Below are positions 34,543 through 43,995 of a stretch of DNA of 64,000 bases, one piece after another. Source of the stretch: Gaiellasilicea sp963850995 (GTDB taxonomy: Bacteria; Actinomycetota; Thermoleophilia; Gaiellales; Gaiellaceae). The notes beneath the pieces are model-generated. The model was not told the DNA's origin and made no database searches. It saw only the letters and a list, made by a program, of their open reading frames with translations. Where the stretch lies: assembly GCA_963850995.1 (NCBI GenBank), contig CAWKNQ010000004.1, forward strand, positions 310,001-374,000, given 5' to 3'. The position numbers and the translations under genes were made by a program. Numbering within the stretch: position 1 is the stretch's first letter; the number at the start of each line of letters is the position of its first letter.

Positions 34543-35336
34543 TGCGCGCCGCGGTCAGGACCGACACCGGCCGGAAACGGCGGCGCAACGAGGACGCCTA
34601 CGTCTGCGAGCCACCGCTCTTCGCGATCGCCGACGGGATGGGCGGCGCGCAGGCGGGCGAGGTCGCCTCGGGGCTGGCCGCCGCCGTCCTCGCCGAGGCA
34701 GCGGGCGACGAGCGGGGTGAGAACCGCGTCAGGTCTCTGATCCAGGAGGCGAACCGGCGCGTGTTCCGGCGCTCGAGCGAAGACGCGGCCGCTTCGGGAA
34801 TGGGGACGACGATGACGGTGGCGCTCGTGGACTCCGAGGCCGGGACGATCGTGCTCGGTCATGTGGGGGACTCGCGCGCCTATCGCGTTCGCAGCGGCGA
34901 GCTCGAGCAGCTCACCGAGGACCATTCGCTCGTCGGGGAGCTTCGGCGGAGCGGTCAGCTCTCGCCCGAGGAGGCCGAGATGCACCCCCAGCGCTCTGTG
35001 ATCACGCGCGCGGTCGGGACCGAGCCAGACGTCGACGTCGACGTCGAGACGATCCCTGCCGAGCCCGGCGACCTCTTCCTCCTCTGCTCGGATGGGCTGA
35101 CGGACATGGTCACCGACGGCGAGATCCTCTCGCTCCTGGAGGGCAGCGACGACCTCGACGGCGCGGCGCACGCGCTCGTGGACGCCGCCAATCGAGGCGG
35201 CGGCGAGGACAACATCACGGTCGTGCTCTTCCAGCTCGACAGCGTCGAGGAGCAGCCGCAGGAGGAGCCGACAGTGGACGAGGACGAGGACACGCTTTCG
35301 GGCCTCGACCCCGTTCCGGTCGTCGACACCGCCTAA
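34542..35336 (+). CDS. pstP: PP2C-type phosphoprotein phosphatase, premature stop before its membrane anchor
   Basis: 264 residues of catalytic PP2C domain: RNEDAYVCEPPLFAIADGMGG (metal-binding Asp residues), GMGTTMTVAL, GHVGDSRAYRVRSGEL, LLCSDGLTDMV and GGEDNITVV. It removes phosphate from Ser/Thr kinase targets in the same cluster. The TAA at 35334-35336 interrupts the frame; the following 37 codons in the same frame encode a linker and a membrane span, as in mycobacterial PstP. Either a recent nonsense change or a base error freed the enzyme from its anchor. Confidence 0.92.
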   Translation: MRAAVRTDTGRKRRRNEDAYVCEPPLFAIADGMGGAQAGEVASGLAAAVLAEAAGDERGENRVRSLIQEANRRVFRRSSEDAAASGMGTTMTVALVDSEAGTIVLGHVGDSRAYRVRSGELEQLTEDHSLVGELRRSGQLSPEEAEMHPQRSVITRAVGTEPDVDVDVETIPAEPGDLFLLCSDGLTDMVTDGEILSLLEGSDDLDGAAHALVDAANRGGGEDNITVVLFQLDSVEEQPQEEPTVDEDEDTLSGLDPVPVVDTA

Positions 35337-35450
35337 CTCCCGGAGGCGACCGAGCCGGACGAGCACGGCCGCCGGCTGTTGCCGCTCCTGCTCCTGATCG
35401 TCGTGATCGCTGCGATCGCCGTCCTCGCGGCCTGGGGGCTCACGCGCTGA
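35337..35450 (+). pseudogene. detached C-terminal membrane anchor of PstP
   Basis: 37 codons in the same frame as pstP, after its TAA and ending with TGA: a short charged stretch (LPEATEPDEHGRR) and a clean membrane span (LLPLLLLIVVIAAIAVLAAW) with GLTR. It has no start codon or ribosome binding site of its own. The ftsW start follows 13 nt later. Confidence 0.75.
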
Positions 35451-35463
35451 GCGCCGGCAGACG

Positions 35464-36777
35464 ATGTCCCTGAGAAACCGCGAGCTCGCGAACCTCCTCG
35501 CGGTCGGCGTGCTCACCGCGATCGGCTTCGCGAGCGTCTACATCGCCCGCTCCTCGCTCGTCGACGCGACGTCGCTCACCTACGCCGGCATCTTCATGGG
35601 GCTCTACCTCGTCGCGCACCTCGTCACGCGCGCGGTCGTTCCGTGGGCGGACCCCGTGCTCCTGCCGCTCGCCGCGCTGCTCTCGGCGATCGGCGTCACC
35701 GTGATCTACCGGCTCGACCCCGACGACGCCTTCCGCCAGAGTCTCTGGATCATCTGCGGCGTCGGCCTCTTCTCGCTGACGCTGATCGCGCTCCGGCGCG
35801 ACTACCGCGTGCTCGAGTCCTACAAGTACCTCTTCGGAATCGCCGCGATCACGCTGATGATGCTGCCCGCATTGCCGGTGGTCGGCCAGTCGATCAACGG
35901 CGCGCGGCTCTGGGTGAGGATCGGCACCTTCCAGTTCCAGCCCGGCGAGCTGGCGAAGATCTTCCTGATCATCTTCCTCGCCGGGTACCTGCGTGAGAAG
36001 CGCGAGGTGCTGGCGCAGGGGCGGCTGAAGGACTTCGGCCCGCTGCTCCTGATCTGGGGCGCCGCGATGCTCGTGCTCGTCCAGACGAACGACCTCGGCA
36101 GCGCGCTGCTCCTGTTCGGGATCTTCCTCGCCATGCTCTATGTCGCCACGGGGCGAGCGTCGTTCGCCGCCGCCGGCCTGGCGCTCTTCCTCGGCGGAGC
36201 GGCGCTCGTCTACCGCTACGTCGACCACGTGCAGGAGCGGGTCACGATCTGGTTGACGCCGTGGACCGACGAGCCCGTCTTCTGCGCCCAGACCGGCGAG
36301 CTGGCGCTGCGCCAGGACTGCGGCTCCTTCCAGCTCGTGAAGAGCCTCTACTCGATCGGGAACGGCGGCTTCGGCGGAACCGGCCTCGGGAGGGGCACGT
36401 TCACGACGACCGGGGGCGACCGGATCATCCCGTTCCTGAACACCGACTTCATCTACTCGGCGATCGCGCAGGAGCTCGGGCTCGTCGGCGCGGCCGGCCT
36501 GCTCCTCGTCTTCATGCTCTTCGTCGCGCGCGGCTTCCGGGTGGCATTGACGGCGGACGACGGCTTCTCGAAGCTGCTCGCCGCCGGGCTCACGTTCGGC
36601 TTCGCGCTGCAGACGTTCATCATCGTCGGCGGCGTGCTGCGCGTGATCCCGCTGACCGGGATCACGCTGCCGTTCGTCTCCTACGGCGGCTCGAGCGTCG
36701 TGGCGAACTTCATCCTGCTGGCGCTGCTCCTGCTCGTCTCCAACCGGGCGAACGCGCTCGCGGAGGGGAGGGCATGA
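35464..36777 (+). CDS. rodA: SEDS-family peptidoglycan polymerase (FtsW/RodA)
   Basis: 437 residues, about 10-12 membrane spans; glycosyltransferase that polymerises lipid II. Seen: SINGARLWVRIGTFQFQPGELAKIFLIIFLA (the conserved GAxxW and PxE region), TNDLGSALLLFGIFLAMLY, and FLNTDFIYSAIAQELGLVG with the conserved Asp region. FtsW and RodA cannot be separated safely on sequence; the position next to pbpA matches mycobacterial rodA. Overlaps pbpA by ATGA. Confidence 0.9.
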   Translation: MSLRNRELANLLAVGVLTAIGFASVYIARSSLVDATSLTYAGIFMGLYLVAHLVTRAVVPWADPVLLPLAALLSAIGVTVIYRLDPDDAFRQSLWIICGVGLFSLTLIALRRDYRVLESYKYLFGIAAITLMMLPALPVVGQSINGARLWVRIGTFQFQPGELAKIFLIIFLAGYLREKREVLAQGRLKDFGPLLLIWGAAMLVLVQTNDLGSALLLFGIFLAMLYVATGRASFAAAGLALFLGGAALVYRYVDHVQERVTIWLTPWTDEPVFCAQTGELALRQDCGSFQLVKSLYSIGNGGFGGTGLGRGTFTTTGGDRIIPFLNTDFIYSAIAQELGLVGAAGLLLVFMLFVARGFRVALTADDGFSKLLAAGLTFGFALQTFIIVGGVLRVIPLTGITLPFVSYGGSSVVANFILLALLLLVSNRANALAEGRA

Positions 36778-38247
36778 ACCGGCAGATCACCCGGCTCGCG
36801 CTGACCGGCGTCGGTCTGATCGTCGTGCTCGTCGTGGCGACGACCTACTGGCAGGCGTGGGCCGCGGCGGATCTCGCCGACCGGCAGGACAACCAGATCG
36901 AGCAGGTCGCGCAGTTCACGATCAAGCGGGGCGAGATCCGGAGCCGGGGCCTGACGCTGGCGCGCAACCGGGCGGAGAAGGTCGGCGGGCGCACGCTCTA
37001 CTTCCGCGAGTACCCGCGACGAGGGCTCGCCGCCCACGTCCACGGCTACTCGACGCAATCCCGCTTCCGCACCGGTCTCGAGCGCTCGATGAACGACTAC
37101 CTGACGGGGCAGAACGCGAACCTCTCGACCGTCCTCGACACGACGCTCGACCAGCTCACGGGCGCGACGATCACCGGCAACGACCTCGTCCTCACGCTCC
37201 ACCCACGCGCCCAGCAGGTCGCGCTGGAGTCACTCGGGTCGCGCTGCGGCGCTGTTGCCGTGATCGAGGTGAAGACGGGCAAGGTCGTCGTCCTGGCCTC
37301 GTCGCCGACCTACGACCCGAACGACGTCGAGGAGAACTTCGACGAGGTGACCGGGACGGACGCCGACTGCCGGCGGCCGGACGCGCTCCTCAACCGCGCG
37401 ACGGCCGGTCTCTATGCGCCCGGCTCCACCTTCAAGGTGCTGACCGCGGCGGCCGCGATCGACGCCGGCCGCTTCACGCCCTCATCGAGCTTCTTCGACC
37501 CGGGCTATTGCGAGGTCTACGGCAAGCGCGTGAACAACTACGACACGACGCGGCCGTTCGGCCGGCTCAACCTGGCGGATGCCTTGAAGTACTCGGTCAA
37601 CTCCGTCTTCTGCAACGTCGGCAAGGAGCTGGGCGCGAAGCTGCTCGTGCGCTACTCGAAGCGGTTCGGCTTCTACGAGGACCCGCCGCTCGAGACCCCG
37701 TCGAGCGAGCGGGCGCCGAGCGGCCTCTACAAGGGGACGAAGCTGTTCGACCCGGCCGAGGACACCGACGTCGACCCGGGCCGGTTCGCCTTCGGCCAGG
37801 AGCGCCTGCTCGTGACGCCGCTGCAGATGGCGATGCTTGCCGGGACGATCGCCAACGACGGCGTTCTGATGCGGCCGTACGCCGTCGACCGCGTGGTCGC
37901 GCCGGACGGCTCGGTCGTCGTCCGAAACAGGCCTGACGAGATCCGCCGGGCGGTCACGCCGGAGACGGCGCAGGCCGTGGCGGACGATGATGGTGGCCGC
38001 AGTCGAGGGGGGCACCGGCACGGCGGCCCAGATCCCGGGCGTCGTTGTCGGCGGCAAGACGGGCACGGCGGAGACGGGAATCGCCGGTTTGAACACGACC
38101 TGGTTCATCGCCTTCGCCGGGCGCGGCGAGCCGGAATACGCGATCGCAGTCGTCGTCGAGCAGCAGCAGTCGACCGGCGGAGAGACCGCCGCGCCGGTCG
38201 CCCACGACGTCTTGCAGGCGCTGTTGGGAGGGACGGCGAACTCCTAA
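36774..38247 (+). CDS. pbpA: class B penicillin-binding protein (frameshift near 37986)
   Basis: About 490 residues. Membrane anchor at 8-30, dimer/pedestal region, then the transpeptidase: APGSTFKVLTAAAAID (SxxK), KYSVNSVFCN (SxN) and VGGKTGTAETG (KTG). The first frame runs to TPETAQAVAD and the second starts MMVAAVEGGTGTAAQIPGV; one extra G in GGACGATGATG explains it. It crosslinks peptidoglycan together with the SEDS polymerase encoded just upstream. Matches mycobacterial PbpA in size and neighbourhood. Confidence 0.9.
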
Positions 38248-38258
38248 CCTGTACGCCC

Positions 38259-40196
38259 ATGGCCACCGGCGACACCATCATCGACACGCTCTTCGACGGC
38301 CGCTACCAGATCGCCCGCAAGCTCGGCTCGGGCGGGATGGCGAACGTCTATCTCGCTGCCGACCAGGAGCTGGGCCGGCGCGTGGCAATCAAGATCCTCG
38401 ACGACCGGCACGCGAGCGACGAGCAGTTCGTCGAGCGCTTCCGCCGCGAGGCGCGGAACGCCGCCGGCCTCTCCCACCCGAACATCGTCTCGATCTACGA
38501 CCGCGGCGAGGCCGAGGGCACGTACTACATCGCGATGGAGTACGTCGAGGGGCGGACGCTGAAGGAGCTCCTCGTTGCACGTGGCCCCTCGCCGATCGGG
38601 ATCGCGATCGACTACACGCGCCAGATCCTGGCGGCGCTCCGTTTCGCCCACCGCAACGGGATCGTCCACCGAGACATCAAGCCCCACAACGTGATCGTCG
38701 ACGGCGAGGGGCGCGTGAAGGTGATGGACTTCGGGATCGCGCGCGCCGGCGCAGCGAGCCAGATGACCGAGGCGGGATCGATCATCGGCACGGCCCAGTA
38801 CCTCTCGCCCGAGCAGGCACGGGGCGCTCCGGTCGACCAGACCTCGGACCTCTACTCGACCGGGATCGTGCTCTACGAGCTGCTGACGGGCACGGTGCCG
38901 TTCACGGGCGAGACGCCGGTCGAGATCGCGATGAAGCACCTCTCGCAGACGCCGGTGCCGCCGTCGACCCACCGGCCCGAGATCCCTCGCGACCTCGACT
39001 ACGTCGTCCTTCGGGCGCTCGCGAAGGACCCCGACGACCGCTACCACTCCGCGGAGGAGATGGACTCCGACCTGGAGCGAATCGCGCGCGGGATCGGGGT
39101 CTCGGCGGAGACGGCGGAGGCCGCGACGACGGTGCTCGCGCGCGGCGACGTCGCGGAGGCGGCGACGACGGTCGGCGCGGCGGCGACGACGTATACGCCC
39201 GGGCGCTACTACGAGTACGACGAGGCGCCGCGGCGCCGCGCGATCTGGCCCTGGCTGCTCGCCGCGCTCCTGATCGCAGGGGCACTCGTCGGCGGCTGGT
39301 TCGCCTGGCAGGCAGTGCAGGACCAGCTGAGCGCGGCCGAGCCGGTGGCGGTCCCCGACGTCAAGGGCGTGACCGAGCAGCTCGCCGTCGCCGACATCCA
39401 CGATGCGGGCCTGCAGGACCTCGTCCAGCGGGAGCCGAACGGAGACGTGGAGGAGGGAATCGTCTTCGAGCAGGACCCGCAGCCCGGCGAGCGGATCGAG
39501 CGCGGCAACTACGTCACGATCGTCGTCTCCAGCGGGCCTCCCAAGACCCGCGTCCCGGACGTGGTCGGCCAGAGCAGGGATGCAGCCGTCTCGACGCTCG
39601 TCAACGCGGGGCTCGAGGCGAACGTGGTCCAGGTGAACTCACTCCAGTCCGTGAACACGGTCACGGCGACCGACCCGAAGGCCGGCACGGAGCTGATCGA
39701 GGGCTCGTCGGTGCGCGTGAACGTCTCCAAGGGGCCGAAGCCGATCACCGTGCCGAACGTGATCGGCAGCGCCTACGAGTCGGCCGAGTCACAGCTCCAG
39801 GGCGTCGGCTTCGCCGTGGCGCGGGAGGACGTCGACGACGAGTCCGACGCGGGCATCGTCGTCGGTCAGAACCCGGCCGCGGGCTCGCAGCAGCCGAAGG
39901 GCGCCGTGATCACGCTGCAGGTCTCGCTCGGACCGCAGACTTCAGAGGTCCCCGACGTCTCGAGCCGGACCGAGGCAGAGGCGACCACCCAGCTGGAGAC
40001 GTCGGGCTTCGAGGTGCAGGTGGTCGAGGAGATCGTCGACGACGTGGGCCTCGACGGGCTCGTCCTCTCGCAGGACCCCGAGGGCGGCACCGAGGCCGAC
40101 CAGGGGACGACGGTCGTGATCGTCGTCGGGCGCTTCGAGCCCCCGCCGCCCGAGGACACGCCGCCGCCGACCGATCCCACCATCACACAGCCGTGA
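38259..40196 (+). CDS. pknB: Ser/Thr protein kinase PknB with four PASTA domains
   Basis: 645 residues. Kinase domain: ARKLGSGGMANVYLA, VAIKIL Lys, IVHRDIKPHN, MDFGIARAG, GTAQYLSPEQARG. A juxtamembrane region rich in Thr (EAATTVLARGDVAEAATTVGAAATTYTP) offers autophosphorylation sites. One membrane span lies near 333-353. Four extracellular PASTA repeats follow (each opening VPDV or VPNV), which bind muropeptides or lipid II. The proline-rich tail ends PTITQP. It controls growth and wall synthesis through FhaA, FhaB and others; PstP opposes it. The stop overlaps ddl. Confidence 0.95.
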   Translation: MATGDTIIDTLFDGRYQIARKLGSGGMANVYLAADQELGRRVAIKILDDRHASDEQFVERFRREARNAAGLSHPNIVSIYDRGEAEGTYYIAMEYVEGRTLKELLVARGPSPIGIAIDYTRQILAALRFAHRNGIVHRDIKPHNVIVDGEGRVKVMDFGIARAGAASQMTEAGSIIGTAQYLSPEQARGAPVDQTSDLYSTGIVLYELLTGTVPFTGETPVEIAMKHLSQTPVPPSTHRPEIPRDLDYVVLRALAKDPDDRYHSAEEMDSDLERIARGIGVSAETAEAATTVLARGDVAEAATTVGAAATTYTPGRYYEYDEAPRRRAIWPWLLAALLIAGALVGGWFAWQAVQDQLSAAEPVAVPDVKGVTEQLAVADIHDAGLQDLVQREPNGDVEEGIVFEQDPQPGERIERGNYVTIVVSSGPPKTRVPDVVGQSRDAAVSTLVNAGLEANVVQVNSLQSVNTVTATDPKAGTELIEGSSVRVNVSKGPKPITVPNVIGSAYESAESQLQGVGFAVAREDVDDESDAGIVVGQNPAAGSQQPKGAVITLQVSLGPQTSEVPDVSSRTEAEATTQLETSGFEVQVVEEIVDDVGLDGLVLSQDPEGGTEADQGTTVVIVVGRFEPPPPEDTPPPTDPTITQP

Positions 40197-41215
40197 GCCA
40201 GCGGCTGCGGGTCGCAGTCGTCGCCGGCGGGCGCTCGAGCGAGCACGAGATCTCGCTCGCGTCGGCCCGGTCTGTCCTCGACGCGCTCGACCCGGAGCGC
40301 TACGAGACGACGACGATCGCGATCGGCCGCGACGGCCGCTGGGCGCTCGAAGGGCCAAGCTCGAGGCTGTTACAAGGTCCCGTCACGGAGACGCTGCCGG
40401 TGCTCGCCGACTCGAAGCCGGCGCAGGTGCTCGGGCAGGTCGACGTCGTCCTCCCCGTCCTGCACGGCCCGTTCGGCGAGGACGGCACGGTCCAGGGCCT
40501 GCTCGAGCTCGCGAGCGTCCCCTACGTCGGCGCCGGTGTCGCCGCCTCGGCGCTCTGCATGGACAAGGACCTGTTCAAGGCGGTGCTCCGCGACCGCGGC
40601 ATCCCGGTCACGCGCAACGTGACCCTGCGGCTCGGCGACGAGCTCGAGAACCCGTTCGGCTACCCGGTCTTCGTGAAGCCGGCGCGCCTGGGCTCCTCGG
40701 TCGGGATCTCGAAGGCGCACGACGCGGCGGAGCTCGAGGCGGCGGTCGCGCTGGCGCGGCGCCACGACGAGAAGGTGCTCGTAGAGGAGTTCGTGGCCGG
40801 CACCGAGGTCGAATGCGGCGTCCTCGGCAACCTTCGTCCCCCGCCGCTCGCGTCCGTCGTCGGCGAGATCGTCCCGCACGCCGAGTGGTACGACTACGCC
40901 GCGAAGTACGACGAGGGCGGCTCGGACATCATCGTCCCGGCCCGGATCGAGCCGGACGTGGCGGCGCGCGTGCAGGAGCTGGCGGTGGACTCGTTCATCG
41001 CGACCGAGTGCGAGGGCATGGCCCGCGTCGACTTCTTCGTGCGCGAGGGCGGCGAGGTGGTCGTGAACGAGCTCAACACGATTCCCGGCTTCACGGCCAC
41101 GAGCGTGTACGCGCGCCTGTTCGAGGCGTCCGGGATCCCGTACGCCGAGCTGCTCGACCGGCTGATCGAGCTCGCGCTCGAGCGCCACGAGCGCCGCTCG
41201 AGGCTCGAGTACTAG
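40193..41215 (+). CDS. ddl: D-alanine--D-alanine ligase
   Basis: 340 residues, ATP-grasp. Seen: VAGGRSSEHEISLASARSV, LHGPFGEDGTVQGLLE, VGAGVAASALCMDKDLFK, GYPVFVKPARLGSSVGISK, YDYAAKYDEGGSDIIVPA (omega loop) and NELNTIPGFTATSVYARL. The YDYxxKY form with LHGP and GxGV suits D-Ala-D-Ala rather than D-lactate specificity. GTG start overlaps pknB (GTGA), so the precursor-dipeptide ligase is cotranslated with the wall kinase. Confidence 0.95.
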   Translation: MSQRLRVAVVAGGRSSEHEISLASARSVLDALDPERYETTTIAIGRDGRWALEGPSSRLLQGPVTETLPVLADSKPAQVLGQVDVVLPVLHGPFGEDGTVQGLLELASVPYVGAGVAASALCMDKDLFKAVLRDRGIPVTRNVTLRLGDELENPFGYPVFVKPARLGSSVGISKAHDAAELEAAVALARRHDEKVLVEEFVAGTEVECGVLGNLRPPPLASVVGEIVPHAEWYDYAAKYDEGGSDIIVPARIEPDVAARVQELAVDSFIATECEGMARVDFFVREGGEVVVNELNTIPGFTATSVYARLFEASGIPYAELLDRLIELALERHERRSRLEY

Positions 41216-42632
41216 GAGCTGCTCGCCTCGACCTCGTTGACGTGCGCGACGCCGTCGAGGCCGGTGATCCAGACGACGTAGTAGCGCGCGGCACGGCCCG
41301 TCGAGGTCCCAGACCGTGGCCGCCTCCACCGGCTTGCCGTCCGCGACGGTCTCGAACGGGCCGTCCGGCGAGTCGCCCGCCCGGATCTCGGCAGTGAAAC
41401 CCGGCGTGTCGGTCGTGACAGCGAGCTGCGCGGGCTCGGTCGACTCGCCCGCGTCGAGCACGAGCCCGACGCCCGGCTTCGTGAACGCCTGATACGTCTC
41501 GGTCGTCCAATAGCTCGCCGGGTCGCCGTCGGTCGCGTCCCCGACCAGCTCGTCGTGCTCCCGGCCGTCGCCCGGGTCCGGGTCGTACGACGCGACCCCC
41601 TCGAGCCGCACCGGCCCCGACGCGGTCGAGCCCGCACCGTCGTCGCCGCGCAGGAGCAGGAAGCCGCCGACCAGCGCCGCGAGCACGAGCGCGCCCGCGA
41701 GGAGGGCCAGGAGCGGGATCCGGCGCGCGGCGCTCACGCTGCGGGCGACGCCGCGGAGGGACGGGGACAGGCTTCCTGATCATGGTCGCCTCGCCGTCCT
41801 CCTTCGCGTCGAGGTCGGCGAGGCACGCCTGCAGCTCCCCCACGACCTCGTTCATCGAGGCCGGGCGGTCGGCCGGCTCCTTCGCCATGCAGCGCTCGAC
41901 GAGCACGGCAAGCCGGACCGGAACGTCCGGACGGCGGTCGAGCACGTTCGGCACAGGCTCCGAGACGTGCTTCATCGCCACCGTGAGAAAGCTGTCGCCG
42001 GGGTAAGGCACCTCGCCGGCGAGCAGCTCGTAGAGGACGGCGCCGAACGAGTAGATGTCGGTCTTTGCGTCGACGGGCTCACCTTGCGCCTGCTCGGGCG
42101 CGATGTAGTGGCTCGTGCCGAGCACGGTGCCCGTCTCCGTGTTGCCGATCGTGCCCACGGAGCGGGCGATCCCGAAGTCGGTCACCTTCGCGCGGCCGTC
42201 CGGGTCGAGGAGCACGTTCTGCGGCTTCACGTCCCGGTGCACGAGCCCCTGACCGTGGGCGAATGCGAGTGCACGGCCGACCTCGAGGCCGAGCTCGAGC
42301 ACCCTGCGCACGGGCAGCGGACCGCTTCGTTCGACGAGCTCCTTCAGGTCGTCGCCGTCGACGAGCTCGAAGACGATGTACTCCAGGCCCGCCTCCTCGC
42401 CGCGGTCGATCACGGTGACGACGTTCGGGTGCGAGAGCTGGGCGACCGAGCGCGCCTCGCGGCGGAAGCGCTCGACGTAGTCGGCGTCGCCCCGGTACTG
42501 CGGGTGCAGGATCTTGAGCGCGACGTTGCGCTCGAGCAGCGTGTCGAAGGCGCGGTAGACGCTCGACATGCCGCCGCTGCCGACGGCTTCGCCGAGCTCG
42601 TACCGGTCCGCGATCAGGCCGCGCTCTGACAC
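41212..42632 (-). CDS. Ser/Thr protein kinase with F5/8-type C-like extracellular domain (two frameshifts)
   Basis: About 473 codons. Kinase domain: LGEAVGSGGMSSVYRAFD, VALKIL, LVHRDVKPQNVLL, VTDFGIARS, SHYIAPEQAQG. After MIRK the frame changes (near 41771, one extra C) to LSPSLRGVARSVSAARRIPLL, a membrane span and an extracellular beta domain, FTKPGVGLVLDAGES to TAEIRAGDSPDGPFETV. This resembles the discoidin-like carbohydrate-binding domain attached to mycobacterial MurJ-type proteins. A second extra base (near 41298, GACGGGCCG) leads to AARYYVVWITGLDG and the end. Convergent with ddl, the stops overlapping in CTAG; 8 nt downstream of the aminotransferase gene. Confidence 0.85.
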
Positions 42633-42639
42633 GCGCGGC

Positions 42640-43962
42640 TCAGCCGAGGACGTGCGCGAGCGCGTCTTCCCACACTGCGAGCGCCTCGTCGAGCTCGGCG
42701 TCGGTGAGCACGAGCGGGGAGAGGACGCGGATCACGTTCCCGTGCACGCCGGCCTTGAGCAGGAGGAGCCCGCGGTGCATCGCGGCGTCGATCACCGCCT
42801 GCACGAGCTCGGGCGCGGGCTTCTTCGTCGCGCGGTCGGCGACCAGCTCGATCGCGAGCATCGCGCCGAGACCCCGCACGTCGCCGACGGCGGGATACCG
42901 CTCCTGCCACGCGAGCATCCGGGCTCGCATCGTCTCGCCGATCGCGAGAGCGCGCTCGCAGAGCCGCTCGTCGTCGATCACGTCGAGCACGGCGAGGGCC
43001 GCCGCCTGCGCGACGGGGTTACCGACGAACGTGCCGCCGACGGCGCCGTCGTGCGCCGCGTCGAGGATCTCCGCCTTGCCGAGCACGCCTGAGAGCGGGA
43101 ATCCGCCGGCCATCGACTTCGCGATCGTGATCAGATCCGGCTCGACCCCGTAGTGCTCGAGCGCGAAGAGCTTGCCCGTGCGGGCGAAGCCGCTCTGCAC
43201 CTCGTCCGCGATCAGGCAGATCCCGTGCTCGTCGCAGATCGCGCGCAGCCCCTCCAGGAACGCCTGCGGCGCGGGCAGGAACCCCGCCTCGCCCTGCACC
43301 GGCTCGACGATGATCGCCGCGACCTGCTCGGCCGCGACCTGGGTGAGGAACAGGCCGCGCAGCTCCTCGAGCGCAGTCTCGGCGTCGGGCCCGCGGTAGT
43401 CCTGCGGGAACGGCGCGCGGTAGACCTCCGGCGCGAACGGCCCCATCCCGGCCTTGTACGGGTGCGGCCGCGACGTGAGCGTCACCGAGAGGAGCGTCCG
43501 CCCGTGGAACGCCCCCTCGAAGGCGATCACGGCAGGACGGCCGGTGGCGAGGCGCGCGAACTTGACCGCGTTCTCGACCGCCTCGGTGCCGGCGTTGAAG
43601 AACGCCGCCTTCGCGGGAACCGTGAAGGGCGCGCGTGCCAGGAGGCGCTCGGCGAGCTCGACGTACGGCTCGTAGGGGACGACCGTGAAGTCGGTGTGGA
43701 TGAAGCGGCCGAGCTGCTCCGTCGCCGCCTCGACGACGCGCGGATGCGCATGACCGACGTTGAGGCAGCCGACTCCGCCGGTGAAGTCGATGAAGACGTT
43801 GCCGTCGACGTCGACGAGCGTCGAGCCGCGCCCCTCCTGCGCGACGATCGGAAGCACAATCGACTTCGCGTTCGCGATCACGCGCGCCTTGCGCTCCAGG
43901 ATCTCCGCGGAGCGTGGTCCGGGGATCGCGGTGCGGATGTCGATTGTCTTCGTGGCCGCCAT
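42640..43962 (-). CDS. gabT: class III aminotransferase, 4-aminobutyrate/acetylornithine type
   Basis: 440 residues. PLP enzyme, fold type I: GGVGCLNVGHAHPRVVEA, FFNAGTEAVENAVKFAR, FEGAFHGRTLLSVTLT, IIVEPVQGEAGF, LIADEVQSGFARTGKLFA, and ITIAKSMAGGFPLSG with the PLP-binding Lys. Length and motifs fit GabT; related omega-aminotransferases cannot be excluded. Divergent from pdxH with only 33 bp between starts, so the PLP enzyme and a PLP-making enzyme share one regulatory gap. Confidence 0.85.
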   Translation of the reverse strand: MAATKTIDIRTAIPGPRSAEILERKARVIANAKSIVLPIVAQEGRGSTLVDVDGNVFIDFTGGVGCLNVGHAHPRVVEAATEQLGRFIHTDFTVVPYEPYVELAERLLARAPFTVPAKAAFFNAGTEAVENAVKFARLATGRPAVIAFEGAFHGRTLLSVTLTSRPHPYKAGMGPFAPEVYRAPFPQDYRGPDAETALEELRGLFLTQVAAEQVAAIIVEPVQGEAGFLPAPQAFLEGLRAICDEHGICLIADEVQSGFARTGKLFALEHYGVEPDLITIAKSMAGGFPLSGVLGKAEILDAAHDGAVGGTFVGNPVAQAAALAVLDVIDDERLCERALAIGETMRARMLAWQERYPAVGDVRGLGAMLAIELVADRATKKPAPELVQAVIDAAMHRGLLLLKAGVHGNVIRVLSPLVLTDAELDEALAVWEDALAHVLG

Positions 43963-43995
43963 GGGCGGGCAGCGTAGCCGAATAGGCTGACGGCG

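Noticed and set aside
36774..38247. Programmed frameshift in pbpA
   Set aside because: No slippery heptamer or strong downstream pseudoknot was seen at GGACGATGATG, and the same one-base excess occurs in many unrelated genes of the window.
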